From: Paracoccaceae bacterium
Lineage (GTDB): Bacteria; Pseudomonadota; Alphaproteobacteria; Rhodobacterales; Rhodobacteraceae
Reading direction: 5' to 3'
Length of the DNA stretch: 64,000 nucleotides
Assembly (NCBI GenBank): GCA_019911965.1
Contig: JAIOJF010000042.1
Coordinates: 1-64,000 of the forward strand
Shown here: piece after piece, positions 9,434-19,244 of the stretch
How the letters are laid out: each line of letters begins with the position of its first letter
Numbering within the stretch: the first letter of the stretch is position 1
Notes under the pieces: model-generated
What the model was told of the DNA's origin: nothing
The model's database searches: none
Seen by the model: only the letters and a program-made list of their open reading frames with translations
Translations under genes and position numbers: made by a program

Positions 9434-9957
9434 TCAACCGCCTCGTCCAATGCGAAATCCCAGACCCGTACGTCCCAGGCAAGCTTGCCGCGCGGGCCTT
9501 GCGCGATACGGATGCACACCGCCTCGCCCGGCTGCAATTCCGCCAGCCCGCAGGCATGCAGCACTTCCATATGCACGAAAATATCCTCGGGCTGCCCGAA
9601 TGCGTTCACGAAGCCGAACCCCTTGCCGCGGTCAAACCATTTGACCCGTGCAGGCAGCAGCTCGCGATCCGGTTCGCCCTCGATCTGCACGCCGAGAACC
9701 TCCTGCAAAGAGAGAAGCCCGACATTTGTGTCGGGCGGCTCGATCTTCAGTATTTCGGTCGCCTGAATGCCGCGATCGGTCATCTGTACATGCACGTAAA
9801 TCCTCGACCCTGCCGCGACCGAGTTCCGGCCGAAGCTGCGTAAGACGTTTGCATGCAGAAGGATGTCCGTATCCTGCTGTTCGGCGACGATGAAACCAAA
9901 GCCCTTGACGGTATCAAACCATTTGACCTGGCCCCATACGGTGCCCCTGTTTTCCAC
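9430..9957 (-). CDS. Double cold-shock-domain protein
   Basis: The 175-residue protein carries two cold-shock domains. The first, about residues 7-72, has [15 protein letters not shown] (RNP1) and DILLHANVL (RNP2). The second, about residues 102-168, has [14 protein letters not shown] and [10 protein letters not shown] linker of about 30 residues joins them. Such proteins bind single-stranded RNA/DNA and act as RNA chaperones. The start codon is GTG at 9957. About 150 nt of A+T-richer DNA upstream may form a structured 5' UTR, as in other csp genes. DUF192 follows with a four-nt overlap. Confidence 0.9.
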   Translation of the reverse strand: MENRGTVWGQVKWFDTVKGFGFIVAEQQDTDILLHANVLRSFGRNSVAAGSRIYVHVQMTDRGIQATEILKIEPPDTNVGLLSLQEVLGVQIEGEPDRELLPARVKWFDRGKGFGFVNAFGQPEDIFVHMEVLHACGLAELQPGEAVCIRIAQGPRGKLAWDVRVWDFALDEAVE

Positions 9958-10112
9958 CCCTGCTTGTTACCCTCAAGTTGACCCTAGGTAAGCTCAAGCG
10001 TAGCACCAAATTAACCACGTTTCCAGCGTGACGACGCGCCAAGCAGAATTATTTTCGGAATCGCCGGGAAAATCCGTTTTATAACAATTCCTTGCTATCT
10101 CCGACCGCACGG

Positions 10113-10718
10113 TCAGGGATTAAGCCGTGCGATCTGCCATTCTTCGCCGACTGCGCCGCGGGTCCAACGGAACCGGTCATGCAGGCGAAAATCGCCGTCG
10201 GCCCAGAACTCGATCTCGACCGGGGTGATGCGAAAACCGCCCCAGAATGGCGGGCGCGGCGGCATCGGGCCCTTGGTGGCCGTGATCTTCGCCACCACCG
10301 CCATCAACGCGGCGCGCGATTTCAGCGGCCGCGATTGCTGCGAGGCCCAGGCCCCCAGCCGACTGGGCAGCGAGCGCGAGGCGAAATAGGCATCCGCCTG
10401 CGGCCCGTCTTCGCGGCTGACGTGGCCACGCACGCGGATCTGGCGGCGCAGGGATTTCCAGTGCATGACGAAGGCCGCGGTGCCGGAGGCGGCAATTTCC
10501 ACGCCCTTGGCGCTGTCGTAATTGGTATAAAAAACGAACCCCTCGGATTCGATCTCCTTCAGCAGCACCATGCGCACATTCGGCATTCCCGCCGCATCCA
10601 CGGTGGCCAGCGCTATCGCGTTCGGATCGTTCGGCTCGGCCATTTCCGCCTCGGCCAGCCAGGCGCGGGCGATGGCGAAAGGATCGTCTCCGGCAAATTT
10701 TCCGCTGCGGTCGGTCAT
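10113..10718 (-). CDS. pdxH: Pyridoxine/pyridoxamine 5'-phosphate oxidase
   Basis: The 201-residue protein matches the FMN-dependent PNPOx family: [40 protein letters not shown] at the N terminus, VRMVLLKE and [10 protein letters not shown] in the FMN-binding core, and a C-terminal RFRWTRG...W..ARLNP close to the family R-x-R-F signature. It oxidises PNP or PMP to pyridoxal 5'-phosphate, the last step of vitamin B6 synthesis and salvage. A seven-bp dyad (10106-10112/10125-10131) spans the stop codon. It is divergent from fabI with about 140 nt between them. Confidence 0.92.
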   Translation of the reverse strand: MTDRSGKFAGDDPFAIARAWLAEAEMAEPNDPNAIALATVDAAGMPNVRMVLLKEIESEGFVFYTNYDSAKGVEIAASGTAAFVMHWKSLRRQIRVRGHVSREDGPQADAYFASRSLPSRLGAWASQQSRPLKSRAALMAVVAKITATKGPMPPRPPFWGGFRITPVEIEFWADGDFRLHDRFRWTRGAVGEEWQIARLNP

Positions 10719-10860
10719 GGTGCCTGGCTCCTGTCTGATCCCGGCCCAAGTCTAGCGCCGCCGCCAAAATCCACCAGACGAAAATCTGCCGCCGACGCAG
10801 GCTTGATGGCAAAGCGGCTTTGGCCTAATGCTTTGGAAACGGGAATGAAGGGGACAGGGA

Positions 10861-11685
10861 ATGGCAGCCGGATTGATGAGCGGTAAGCGTGGCCTGATCA
10901 TGGGTGTCGCAAACGAAAGATCAATGGCCTGGGGGATCGCAAAAGCCTGCGCTGCGGCCGGCGCCGAGATGGCGTTTTCCTATCAGGGCGAGGCTTTGGG
11001 CAAACGGGTGCGCCCGCTGGCGGACAGCCTCGGCGTCAAACATGTGCTGGAATGCGATGTCACTGACATGGACTCGGTCGACAAGTTGTTCGCAACGCTG
11101 GACCGGGAATGGGGTGGCCTCGATTTCCTGGTCCATGCCATCGGATTTTCCGACAAGAACGAATTGCGCGGCCGTTACGTCGATACCAGCCGCGACAATT
11201 TCCTGATGTCGATGGATATTTCCGTCTATTCCTTCACCGCCGTGGCGCAGCGGGCGGAAAAGCTGATGCATAATGGCGGCTCGATGCTGACACTCACCTA
11301 TTACGGCGCGGAAAAGGTGATGCCGCATTACAATGTGATGGGGGTCGCCAAGGCGGCGCTGGAGGCATCGGTTCGCTACATGGCCGAGGATCTGGGCAAG
11401 GACGGCATCCGCGTCAACGCCATCTCGGCGGGGCCGGTCAAGACGCTGGCGGCTAGCGGCATTGGCGATTTCCGCTATATCATGAAGTGGAACGAATTGA
11501 ACTCGCCGCTCAGGCGCAACGTGACGATCGAGGATGTCGGGAAATCGGCGCTCTACCTGTTGAGCGACCTCGGCTCGGGTGTCACCGGCGAATTGCACCA
11601 TGTCGATGCCGGATATCACGCGGTTGGCATGAAGGCGGTCGATGCACCGGATATTGACCTTGTGACGGGACGCAAAGATGGCTGA
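10861..11685 (+). CDS. fabI: Enoyl-[acyl-carrier-protein] reductase (NADH)
   Basis: The 274-residue protein has the FabI variant of the SDR fold: [15 protein letters not shown] replaces the normal glycine-rich NAD loop. The active-site pattern Y147, Y157, K164 ([19 protein letters not shown]) matches the FabI Y-x(9)-Y-x(6)-K spacing. It reduces the trans-2 double bond of enoyl-ACP, the last step of each fatty-acid elongation cycle, and is the triclosan/isoniazid-type target enzyme class. The stop codon overlaps gpt by eight nt. Confidence 0.95.
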   Translation: MAAGLMSGKRGLIMGVANERSMAWGIAKACAAAGAEMAFSYQGEALGKRVRPLADSLGVKHVLECDVTDMDSVDKLFATLDREWGGLDFLVHAIGFSDKNELRGRYVDTSRDNFLMSMDISVYSFTAVAQRAEKLMHNGGSMLTLTYYGAEKVMPHYNVMGVAKAALEASVRYMAEDLGKDGIRVNAISAGPVKTLAASGIGDFRYIMKWNELNSPLRRNVTIEDVGKSALYLLSDLGSGVTGELHHVDAGYHAVGMKAVDAPDIDLVTGRKDG

Positions 11686-12178
11686 TCAACTACCGCATGA
11701 AAAAGGGTTTCACGTCAGCTGGGACCAGATGCACCGCGACAGCCGCGCCCTGGCTTGGCGGCTGGACGGGCATGGCCCCGATAACGGCACATGGCGGGCG
11801 GTGGTGGCGATCACGCGCGGCGGCATGGCCCCGGCGATGATCGTGGCGCGCGAACTGGATATCCGCACCGTCGATACGATTTCCGTGAAATCCTACAACG
11901 ACCAGACCCAGGTCGAGGCCAGCGTGCTGAAATCCCCCGACAAGGCGTTGCTGGGCGACGGCGAAGGGGTGCTGATCGTCGACGATCTGGTGGATAGCGG
12001 CAAGACGCTGGAACTGGTGCGCCAGCATTTCCCCAAGGCACATTTCGCCACCGTCTATGCCAAGCCGAAGGGCCGCGGCATGGTCGATACCTTCATCACC
12101 GAGGTCAGCCAGGATACCTGGATTTTCTTCCCTTGGGACATGGCGCTGCAATATGTGGAGCCGTATCGCGGCACCTGA
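11678..12178 (+). CDS. gpt: Xanthine-guanine phosphoribosyltransferase
   Basis: The 166-residue protein is a type I PRTase with the PRPP-binding motif [14 protein letters not shown] (about residues 105-118) and the bacterial Gpt features [10 protein letters not shown] and FPWD near the C terminus. It converts guanine, xanthine and to a lesser extent hypoxanthine with PRPP to nucleotides, for purine salvage. The start codon lies inside the fabI coding end (eight-nt overlap), so the genes are co-transcribed. Confidence 0.92.
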   Translation: MADQLPHEKGFHVSWDQMHRDSRALAWRLDGHGPDNGTWRAVVAITRGGMAPAMIVARELDIRTVDTISVKSYNDQTQVEASVLKSPDKALLGDGEGVLIVDDLVDSGKTLELVRQHFPKAHFATVYAKPKGRGMVDTFITEVSQDTWIFFPWDMALQYVEPYRGT

Positions 12179-12224
12179 GGCACGAACCCGCCCGATTTTT
12201 GGCTGGACTTTCATCAGGATCAAG

Positions 12225-12301
12225 TGGCGCGGTTGACGGGGCTCGAACCCGCGACCCCCGGCGTGACAGGCCGGTACTCTAACCAACTGAGCTACAACCG
12301 C
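12225..12301 (-). tRNA. tRNA-Asp (GUC), copy 1
   Basis: The minus strand from 12301 folds as a cloverleaf with acceptor GCGGTTG/CAACCGC, anticodon stem CCGGC/GCCGG and loop CTGTCAC (anticodon GTC), T-arm GGTTCGAGCC, discriminator G and encoded CCA. It is identical to the next copy 25 nt upstream on the same strand, forming a tandem pair. Confidence 0.96.
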
Positions 12302-12326
12302 CCTTGACTTGTTCACCTCGTGTCGA

Positions 12327-12403
12327 TGGCGCGGTTGACGGGGCTCGAACCCGCGACCCCCGGCGTGACAGGCCGGTACTCTAACCAACTGAGCTACAAC
12401 CGC
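12327..12403 (-). tRNA. tRNA-Asp (GUC), copy 2
   Basis: Same 77-nt sequence and structure as the neighbouring copy (anticodon loop CTGTCAC, encoded CCA). It is the promoter-proximal member of the leftward tandem pair. Confidence 0.96.
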
Positions 12404-12564
12404 CTACCGACACGAACCACCCAAGCGGGCGGCGTGAGGGGGGTTTTAGGGATGTGCCGCAGAGGCGTCAAGCGCTTCCGGTGCCCGCAGGCAGGAAATA
12501 GCGCTGGACAGCGCGCTAGGCGGCGAATTACCTGCCTTGGGCCGATCTTCTTGGGGCAGGACAT

Positions 12565-13446
12565 ATGCAGAAACGCAAGGCAAGCCTGCTGATCCTGACC
12601 GGCGGCACCTGCATGAGCTTCGTCGGCCTGGTGATGCGGCTGATCGAACAGGCCGATGGATTGCAGATTCTGTTCTACCGCTCGATCAGCCTGTCGCTGA
12701 TGGTGGCGCTGGTGGCCTGTCTGAAACGCCGCACCACGCCGCTGGCGTTTCTGGCCAGCCTTGACCGAAACGACCTGGCGATGGGGGCGGCGCTGGCGCT
12801 GGCCTTCGCCACCTATATCTTCGCCATGCTGGCCACCTCGGTCGCCTCGACGCTGTTCATCCTGACCGCATCGCCGTTCCTCGCGGCGCTGATCGGCTGG
12901 GCCTGGATCGGCGAGCGTCCGCGTGCCGCGACATGGGCGGCGATGGCGGCGGCGGCTTTGGGGGTGGGGCTGATGATCGGCGACGGGATCACCACCGGGC
13001 GCAGCATCGGCAATCTGACGGCGCTGTTTTCGGCGTTCATGTTCGCGCTGATGCTGGTGCTGGCACGCCGCTCGGGCAAGGCGGATGTGCTGGGGGGAAC
13101 GTTTCTCGGCGGGGTGATCGCCGGTCTGCTGGCGCTGGTCTGCCTGCCGCTGGTCGGCAGCGGTCTGGGTGCCCTGCCCCGCGATATCGCGCTGGCGCTG
13201 TTCATGGGGGCCTTCACCATCGGCCTTGGCATCGCGCTGGTGACCTGGGGCACGCCCTTCGTGCCGGCCGCCGAGGTGTCCCTGCTGGTGCTGATCGAAA
13301 GCGTGCTTGGGCCGGTCTGGGTCTGGGTATTTGTCGGCGAAGCGATGAGCGGCGCGGAAATGCTGGGCGGCGGCATCGTGCTGGCGGCGGTGGCGCTGGT
13401 GGCGGCCAGGGGCGGACGGCGCAGGCGGTCAGGGCAAATCGGTTGA
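12565..13446 (+). CDS. EamA/DMT-family membrane transporter
   Basis: The 293-residue protein has ten predicted hydrophobic segments in two EamA repeats. The first begins ASLLILTGGTCMSFVGLVMRL; the second begins near SIGNLTALFSAFMFALMLVLA. A basic tail (RGGRRRRSGQIG) ends it. DMT proteins of this type export small metabolites, often amino acids or nucleobases; the substrate cannot be read from the sequence. GGGGCAGG upstream of the ATG is a good Shine-Dalgarno sequence. It is convergent with the restriction endonuclease gene, separated by a palindromic repeat. Confidence 0.85.
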   Translation: MQKRKASLLILTGGTCMSFVGLVMRLIEQADGLQILFYRSISLSLMVALVACLKRRTTPLAFLASLDRNDLAMGAALALAFATYIFAMLATSVASTLFILTASPFLAALIGWAWIGERPRAATWAAMAAAALGVGLMIGDGITTGRSIGNLTALFSAFMFALMLVLARRSGKADVLGGTFLGGVIAGLLALVCLPLVGSGLGALPRDIALALFMGAFTIGLGIALVTWGTPFVPAAEVSLLVLIESVLGPVWVWVFVGEAMSGAEMLGGGIVLAAVALVAARGGRRRRSGQIG

Positions 13447-13459
13447 ATGACCCTGTTAT

Positions 13460-13577
13460 AGAGCATGTCGCGTCTTATCGAATTCACCGAAGCCGGGACG
13501 AACGCGTTGTACTTCGAAAACGCTGCCTCGCCCCGGCTTCAGTGAATGCTTGAATCCGAAGGGACGCGACACGCTCT
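13460..13577. repeat. MITE-like palindromic element with terminal inverted repeats
   Basis: Terminal arms 13460-13474 (AGAGCATGTCGCGTC) and 13563-13577 pair at 14 of 15 positions. A second nested pair, ATTCACCGAAGCCGG at 13482-13496 and 13533-13547, pairs at 14 of 15. The whole 118-bp unit could fold into one long interrupted hairpin. It carries no coding sequence. The right end touches the TAG stop codon (13576-13578) of the restriction endonuclease gene, so it may also serve as a two-way terminator between the convergent genes. No target duplication is obvious by eye. Confidence 0.6.
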
Positions 13578-14415
13578 AGACCACCAGATCAAGCGGAAGA
13601 TCCGCAATATCGCGCAGTCTTTGCCCGTCGATCATGGTTTCGACAAGTTCCAGTGTCTCGCGTTCCTGTTCTTGCAACGTCGCAACCAGTTCCGGCAGGG
13701 CAAAGTGGTAGACGCAATCCATATCGCCGGTCCCCAGCGCGATGGCGGCAATGCGCGAGGGTAGCGGCTCGGCCGTGATGGCGACAATATGGGGCAGCCT
13801 GCCCTTGCGGTTTCTGACCAGATTCAAGGCTTCGGAACGTGTGTTCTGCACCCGGTCCGAGCGTATGGTAAGCTTGCAGCTTATTGAGGCATGCAAAGTG
13901 GCGCGCGCACCATTGGCGGCGCGAAGTGCGGTATTGCGGGCAACGGCGTGATCCACCAAAACGATATTGGCGTTGATGATCGCATCAGGTTCGGGTGCCC
14001 GCACAACCACCACATCCGGCTTGATCAGATAGTCGTTGCCCAGATGGGTTTTCAACTCGCGGCTGGCATCAGCCAGTGCGCGCAATGCATCCAGATGCGC
14101 ATATTGATCAAACTGCGAAATTGCCTGCCCCTTCTCAACCGTGAACGCACCGGGGCGAAGGTGGGCAAGCTGCTCCAGGCAGGCCGCAATGAACGACTGG
14201 CAGGCGGTTTCGAACATTGCCCCGGCGGTCTGGCCGGCTTGCTTTTGCCTGTGGATTTGACTGGTGCCGACCTTAGCCACAAGGGCCGTTGCGATTTCCC
14301 GGCTGGCTTTGTTTGATACATCCGCGATGGACGGAACGCCTGCGGTTTCGGTAATTGGTCCCGCCAGACATTCGGCATGAAATCCGCGACGCGCCAAAGT
14401 TAACCACGCCTCCAT
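13576..14415 (-). CDS. Type II restriction endonuclease, NgoMIV family (predicted GCCGGC)
   Basis: The 279-residue protein follows the NgoMIV fold family end to end, including the C-terminal ...DIADLPLDLVV. The active-site residues keep NgoMIV spacing: E69, D134 (IKPDVVVV), S179-C180-K181 (HASISCK) and E195 (TRSEALNLVRNRKGR). D134 to K181 is 47 residues and K181 to E195 is 14, as I recall for NgoMIV D140/K187/E201. NgoMIV cuts G^CCGGC as a tetramer, so this enzyme probably recognises GCCGGC. Its start codon overlaps the methyltransferase stop codon as TGATG, ensuring the methylase is made first. Base composition looks less G+C-rich than its neighbours, consistent with horizontal gain. Confidence 0.88.
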   Translation of the reverse strand: MEAWLTLARRGFHAECLAGPITETAGVPSIADVSNKASREIATALVAKVGTSQIHRQKQAGQTAGAMFETACQSFIAACLEQLAHLRPGAFTVEKGQAISQFDQYAHLDALRALADASRELKTHLGNDYLIKPDVVVVRAPEPDAIINANIVLVDHAVARNTALRAANGARATLHASISCKLTIRSDRVQNTRSEALNLVRNRKGRLPHIVAITAEPLPSRIAAIALGTGDMDCVYHFALPELVATLQEQERETLELVETMIDGQRLRDIADLPLDLVV

Positions 14416-15386
14416 CAGGCGACGGCATAAAGGCGGCGCGCGGTGATCGCGGTTTTGATGCTTGCGGCAACGGCGTTGGCAACCGGCGGCGGAAAGGCAT
14501 TACCCACCTGCCGATAGGACGCGGTTTTCCGCCCGGCAAATTGCCAATTATCGGGAAAACCCTGAAGGCGCGCAACCATCCGCACCGTCAGACGCGGCAT
14601 TCCCTGAAAGTCAGGTTCGGGCGCTTCGTCGGCAAGGGATTTGCCGTTCACCGAAAGCGTCGCCCAAGCCGCCCGCGCGCGGGTCGGGCCCAGATCCGGC
14701 CCGCCGTGCTTCTTTGAGCCACCCACGATGGTTGGTGCAATCTCATCCGCCAGCCTGCGCCAGTCATCCGCTCCGCTCCAGCCGCGGGCGGCCATCAGAT
14801 CATGTAGCAATTCACCGACAGTCGGGGGCTGCATGTTGCCGCCCTTTGGCCAATCGAACTTGTCAGCAAATTCTTCGCGCACCGCAACGATCACCACGCG
14901 TGGCCTAAGCTGCGAAACCCCGAAGTCGCTGGCGTTGTACAAATGCCAGTCAGCAAAGGTATAGCCCAGTTTCCTGAACTGGGCCTTCAACTTCTGACGA
15001 TAATCATGGAACACGGCATCCATGAACCCCCGGACGTTTTCCAGCATGACGGCCTTGGGGCGCACCTCGTCCACCACGCGCAATGCTTGCGGAAAAAGAT
15101 CACGTTCATCAGCGGAACCAAGCTGTTTGCCCGCCTTCGAAAAAGGCGGACAGGGAACACCACCAGCCACCAGATCGACACCTGCAAAGGGGCGCGCATC
15201 GAATTTGGTCAAATCCGCCTCTACACCTTCAACCACGTTCCACGACGGGCGATTGAGTATCAGCGTCTTGCGGCACCAGTCATCCAATTCAACCAGCGCT
15301 TCATGGCCAAACCCGGCCCTTTCAACCCCCAGCGCCTGTCCGCCAGCACCTGCGCAGAGTTCAAGGGACGTCAGATTTCCGCGCAT
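14415..15386 (-). CDS. DNA (cytosine-5)-methyltransferase, partner of the NgoMIV-type nuclease
   Basis: The 323-residue protein shows the ordered C5-MTase motifs: I, LELCAGAGGQALG (8-20); IV, GGVPCPPFSKAG with catalytic C79; VI, MLENVRG; VIII, QLRPRV (159-164); then a target-recognition segment (about 180-260); IX, near LTVRMVARLQGFPDNW; X, GNAFPPPVANAVA. It methylates a cytosine in the host sites (predicted GCCGGC) and thereby protects against the nuclease encoded immediately downstream. GCCGGC does occur in this chromosome (for example 809-814), so active methylation would be needed. It sits 114 nt downstream of the 3' end of tRNA-Val(UAC). Confidence 0.92.
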   Translation of the reverse strand: MRGNLTSLELCAGAGGQALGVERAGFGHEALVELDDWCRKTLILNRPSWNVVEGVEADLTKFDARPFAGVDLVAGGVPCPPFSKAGKQLGSADERDLFPQALRVVDEVRPKAVMLENVRGFMDAVFHDYRQKLKAQFRKLGYTFADWHLYNASDFGVSQLRPRVVIVAVREEFADKFDWPKGGNMQPPTVGELLHDLMAARGWSGADDWRRLADEIAPTIVGGSKKHGGPDLGPTRARAAWATLSVNGKSLADEAPEPDFQGMPRLTVRMVARLQGFPDNWQFAGRKTASYRQVGNAFPPPVANAVAASIKTAITARRLYAVA

Positions 15387-15499
15387 GTTGTGCCTCGTGG
15401 TTTGCTTGTCACCAAATATCGCGGAAAGAAGAACAAAAAGTCAACACGCTTGAAATATCAATTGCGGCTTTGGATGTCTTTGTGCGCAAAGGCGGAAAA

Positions 15500-15575
<76 letters not shown>

Positions 15576-15635
15576 TTGGGGACCGGGTTTGCTCATAGCC
15601 GGGGTCGGCCCGTCTGTGCAAGCCGAATCTAGGTT

Positions 15636-16220
15636 TCAGCGCAGTACCGTTTCCACGCCATCGCGGATATCCAGCACCACGCCCTGTTCCGCCTGAAGTG
15701 CGGCCATGCCGGTCTGGTCCAGCCCCAACAACACGCCGCGCAGCACGGCGTTGACGATGCCATGCGCCACGATCACCGATGGCGCGGTCAAATCCGCCAG
15801 AAAGGCCGCGGCACGCGCATGCACCGCGGTGTAGCCCTCGCCATCCAGCGCACCGGTACATTGCGCGAAAGGATTGCCAAGGCTGGCGAAATAATCCGGC
15901 CAGGTGGCGGCGACTTCGGAATAAAGCATCCCCTCCCAGCGGCCCATGCCGATTTCCTTCAGCCGGTCATCGAAAACCACCCTGTCCGCCAATGGCCCGA
16001 GCGCCAGCGCCGCCGTCTGGCGGGTGCGCCGCAATGGGCTTGCGTAAAGCTGCCAGGGCGGCACGCTGAAACCCGCCGCGCGCAGGATTTCACCCTGCCG
16101 CGCGGCCTGATTGCGGCCAAGATCGCTCAGATCCGATTCGCGCTGGCCCTGCACGCGCCGCGCCGCGTTCCAGTCGGTCTGGCCGTGGCGCAACAGGTAG
16201 ATCGGGGGATAGGACGGCAT
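15636..16220 (-). CDS. Histidine phosphatase (phosphoglycerate mutase-like) family protein
   Basis: The 194-residue protein has the RHG catalytic motif LLRHGQTDWN (H12), the second arginine in ASPLRRTRQTA, the conserved E in LKEIGMGRWEG, and the second catalytic His in VIVAHGIVNAVLRG. These enzymes remove phosphate from small phosphoesters through a phosphohistidine. Substrates vary widely (phosphoglycerate, alpha-ribazole phosphate, sugar phosphates), so none is assigned. It lies between two tRNA-Val genes. Confidence 0.87.
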   Translation of the reverse strand: MPSYPPIYLLRHGQTDWNAARRVQGQRESDLSDLGRNQAARQGEILRAAGFSVPPWQLYASPLRRTRQTAALALGPLADRVVFDDRLKEIGMGRWEGMLYSEVAATWPDYFASLGNPFAQCTGALDGEGYTAVHARAAAFLADLTAPSVIVAHGIVNAVLRGVLLGLDQTGMAALQAEQGVVLDIRDGVETVLR

Positions 16221-16248
16221 CGCGTCATGCCTCCGGCAGCAGGGAAAA

Positions 16249-16323
16249 TGGTGGGTGATAACGGATTTGAACCGCTGACATCTTCGATGTGAACGAAGCG
16301 CTCTACCACTGAGCTAATCACCC
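16249..16323 (-). tRNA. tRNA-Val (CAC)
   Basis: Minus-strand cloverleaf with acceptor GGGTGAT/ATCACCC, anticodon stem CTTCG/CGAAG, loop TTCACAT (anticodon CAC), T-arm GGTTCAAATCC, discriminator A and encoded CCA; 75 nt. Confidence 0.94.
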
Positions 16324-16402
16324 ATCGGCGACCGGATAGCCAAAGCAGGCCCGGGTTGCAAGTGCGTTTTGCCGGGTGGCGAGGCTTACCGCGCGGGCAG
16401 GA

Positions 16403-16738
16403 TCATTCCTCGTCGGAATCGGGGTCGGAAGCGGGCGACTTGCCGCGCTTGCCCTTGGCCTTGCCAGCTGGCCTGTCTTTCGCCGGGATCAGGCGGTAAA
16501 CCACCTTTTCGTCAGGCGTTCCGGCCTTTTGCACGCGGCGATTGATCCGGCCAAGCGGTGCCAGGTCCATCCGGACTCCTGCATCCAGCGACTGGCGCAG
16601 ATAGCTCAGCATGGCATTTGCCGCCAGCCGGGATTGCTTGCCATCCAGCGATGTTGTCGCTGTCAGATGCTCCACGATATCCTTCTTGCGAACGATATCC
16701 GTGTCCGGTTTTGCGGCCTGTTCGGGATCAGCTACCAT
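16403..16738 (-). CDS. HU/IHF-family DNA-binding protein, divergent
   Basis: The 111-residue protein fits the HU fold: helices at about 16-48 (VRKKDIVEHL, then KQSRLAANAMLSYLRQSLDAG) and a beta-arm region at 52-85 (GVRMDLAPLGRINRRVQKAG). It departs from canonical HU: the arm lacks the usual R-x-G-RNP-x-TG motif, and the tail is lysine-rich followed by an acidic end (SDPDSDEE). It probably binds DNA as a nucleoid-associated dimer. It lies in the same orientation as lon, 100 nt downstream of it. Confidence 0.75.
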   Translation of the reverse strand: MVADPEQAAKPDTDIVRKKDIVEHLTATTSLDGKQSRLAANAMLSYLRQSLDAGVRMDLAPLGRINRRVQKAGTPDEKVVYRLIPAKDRPAGKAKGKRGKSPASDPDSDEE

Positions 16739-16838
16739 CTTGATCTGCCTTTCAAAGCAATGACACAGGTTTAGTCAGCGTAAAGTCATTCAGACCCGCC
16801 CGCCTTCCGTTTCCGGGTTGCGGGCGCGCCCTTGTTCA

Positions 16839-19244
16839 TCAATGTGCAACGGTTGCCTTTTCCGCCCGGCGCTCGTTCAGGATCGCGGCGGCGGCCTCCT
16901 CGGCGGCCTCATCCCATTCGATGGCCTCGGGCTCGCGCACCAGCGCATGTTTCAGCACCGTCGCCACATCGGAAACCGGGATGATCTCCATGCCCTTTTT
17001 CACGTTGTCGGGAATCTCGGCCAGGTCCTTCTGGTTATCCGCCGGGATCAGCACCGTCTTGATACCACCCCTGAGGGCCGCCAGCAGTTTTTCCTTCAAC
17101 CCGCCGATGGGCAGCACATTGCCGCGCAGCGTCACTTCGCCGGTCATGGCAATATCCTTGCGCACCGCGATGCCCGTCAGCACCGAAACGATCGACGTGA
17201 CCATCGCGATCCCCGCGCTCGGCCCGTCCTTGGGGGTTGCCCCTTCGGGTACATGGACGTGAATGTCGATGGTTTCAAACTTGGTCGGCTTCACGCCGAT
17301 CGAGGTGGAAATCGAGCGGACATAGGAGCTGGCCGCATCAATGGATTCCTTCATCACATCGCCCAGCTTGCCGGTGGTCTTCATCCGCCCCTTGCCGGGC
17401 AGTTTCAGCGCCTCGATCGACAACAGATCGCCGCCAACGGAGGTCCAGGCCAGCCCGGTCACCACGCCAACCACGTCTTCCTTTTCCGCCAGGCCGTATT
17501 TGAACCGCTTGACGCCCAGATAATCTTCAAGGTTATCAGTGGTTACCACGACGGTCTTCGACTTGCCGCGCACGATTTCCGTAACCGCCTTGCGGCACAG
17601 CTTGGCAATCTCGCGTTCCAGGTTCCGCACGCCCGCCTCGCGGGTATAAGTGCGGATGATCTCGTTCAGCGCCGGTTCTTCCAGCTTGAACTCGCCCTTG
17701 CGAAGCCCGTGGCCCTTCAACTGCTTGGGCAGCAGGTATTGCTTGGCGATCTCGCGCTTTTCGTCCTCGGTATAACCGGCCAGGCTGATGATCTCCATCC
17801 GGTCCAGCAGCGGCCCCGGCATGTTGTAGGTATTGGCCGTGGTCAGGAACAACACGTTCGACAGGTCGTATTCCACCTCAAGATAATGGTCCGTGAAGGT
17901 CGAGTTCTGTTCGGGGTCCAGTACTTCCAGCATGGCGCTGGCCGGGTCGCCCCGGAAATCGTGGCCCATCTTGTCGATCTCGTCCAGCAGGATCAGCGGA
18001 TTGGTGGTTTTCGCCTTCTTCATCGACTGGATGATCTTGCCCGGCATGGAGCCGATATAGGTCCGCCGATGGCCCCTGATCTCGCTTTCATCGCGCACGC
18101 CGCCAAGCGAGATGCGGATGAATTCGCGCCCGGTGGCGCGTGCCACCGATTTGCCGAGGCTGGTCTTGCCCACGCCCGGCGGGCCGACCAGGCACAGGAT
18201 CGGGCCTTTCAGCTTCTGGCTGCGCTGTTGCACCGCCAGATATTCGACGATCCGTTCCTTGACCTTTTCCAGCCCGTAATGATCGTTGTCCAGAACCTCC
18301 TGCGCCTTGTTCAGGTCTTTCTTGACGCGGGATTTCTTGCCCCACGGCACCGACAGGATCCAGTCCAGGTAATTGCGCACGACGGTCGATTCCGCCGACA
18401 TCGGCGACATCGACTTCAGCTTCTTCAATTCGCCTTCCGCCTTGTCGCGGGCTTCCTTGGACAATTTGGTCTCAGCGATGCGGGTTTCGTAATCGCGGAT
18501 CTCGTCCTGGCCTTCATTGCCTTCGCCCAGTTCCTTCTGAATGGCCTTCATCTGCTCGTTCAGATAATATTCGCGCTGGGTGCGCTCCATCTGGGTCTTG
18601 ACGCGGGACTTGATCTTCTTTTCGACCTTCAGGACGGACATTTCGCCTTCCATCATGCCGAAGATATGTTCCAGCCGTTCCGACAGGTCGAGCATTTCCA
18701 GCAGGCCTTGCTTTTCCTCGACCGAAACGCTCAGGTGCCCGGCCACCGTATCGGCCAGTTTCGCCGCGTCGTTGGTTTCCGCGATCGAGGTCACGGCCTC
18801 TTCGGGGATGTTGTTGTTCAGCTTGGCATAGCGCTCGAAATCCTTGGCGACCGAACGGCTGAGCGCCTTGACCGCCATCGGATCGCCCGTCACTTCTTCC
18901 AGCCGCTCGATCCGGGCCTCGAAGAATTCCTCGTTGTCGAGATAGTCCAGGATGCGCACGCGCTCGCGGCCTTCGACCAGCACCTTGACGGTGCCGTCGG
19001 GCAGTTTCAGCAATTGCAGCACGCTGGCCAGAACACCGACCCGGTAAATGCCGTCGGGCGTGGGATCGTCGATGCTGGGATCTATCTGCGAGGACAGAAG
19101 GATTTCCTTGTCCTCGCCCATCACCTCTTCCAGCGCGCGCACCGATTTCTCGCGGCCGACAAAAAGCGGCACGATCATATGCGGGAAAACCACAATCTCG
19201 CGCAGGGGAAGGACAGGATAGGTGGTGCTGCTCGTGTCAGTCAT
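16839..19244 (-). CDS. lon: ATP-dependent Lon protease
   Basis: The 801-residue protein has the full LonA layout: N-terminal substrate-binding domain (about 1-200), coiled coil, AAA+ module with Walker [10 protein letters not shown] (near residue 353) and Walker [11 protein letters not shown], and a C-terminal peptidase with the serine in [14 protein letters not shown] (near 677) and the lysine about 43 residues later. It degrades misfolded and short-lived regulatory proteins in the cytosol. CTTGACA on the minus strand (about 19344-19350) could be the -35 of a stress promoter, but I cannot place its -10. Confidence 0.97.
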   Translation of the reverse strand: MTDTSSTTYPVLPLREIVVFPHMIVPLFVGREKSVRALEEVMGEDKEILLSSQIDPSIDDPTPDGIYRVGVLASVLQLLKLPDGTVKVLVEGRERVRILDYLDNEEFFEARIERLEEVTGDPMAVKALSRSVAKDFERYAKLNNNIPEEAVTSIAETNDAAKLADTVAGHLSVSVEEKQGLLEMLDLSERLEHIFGMMEGEMSVLKVEKKIKSRVKTQMERTQREYYLNEQMKAIQKELGEGNEGQDEIRDYETRIAETKLSKEARDKAEGELKKLKSMSPMSAESTVVRNYLDWILSVPWGKKSRVKKDLNKAQEVLDNDHYGLEKVKERIVEYLAVQQRSQKLKGPILCLVGPPGVGKTSLGKSVARATGREFIRISLGGVRDESEIRGHRRTYIGSMPGKIIQSMKKAKTTNPLILLDEIDKMGHDFRGDPASAMLEVLDPEQNSTFTDHYLEVEYDLSNVLFLTTANTYNMPGPLLDRMEIISLAGYTEDEKREIAKQYLLPKQLKGHGLRKGEFKLEEPALNEIIRTYTREAGVRNLEREIAKLCRKAVTEIVRGKSKTVVVTTDNLEDYLGVKRFKYGLAEKEDVVGVVTGLAWTSVGGDLLSIEALKLPGKGRMKTTGKLGDVMKESIDAASSYVRSISTSIGVKPTKFETIDIHVHVPEGATPKDGPSAGIAMVTSIVSVLTGIAVRKDIAMTGEVTLRGNVLPIGGLKEKLLAALRGGIKTVLIPADNQKDLAEIPDNVKKGMEIIPVSDVATVLKHALVREPEAIEWDEAAEEAAAAILNERRAEKATVAH

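Noticed and set aside
8384-9766. 460-codon plus-strand open frame spanning tRNA-Pro, DUF192 and cold-shock genes
   Set aside because: It crosses a tRNA and two supported minus-strand genes and shows no family features.
12236-12403. Open frames translated through tRNA genes (also over tRNA-Pro 8833-8909 and the tRNA-Val genes)
   Set aside because: The peptides are translations of the cloverleaf sequence and are a known annotation artefact.
13576-13600. Truncation of the restriction endonuclease gene by the palindromic element
   Set aside because: The protein retains the family-typical C terminus (DLPLDLVV), so it appears full length.
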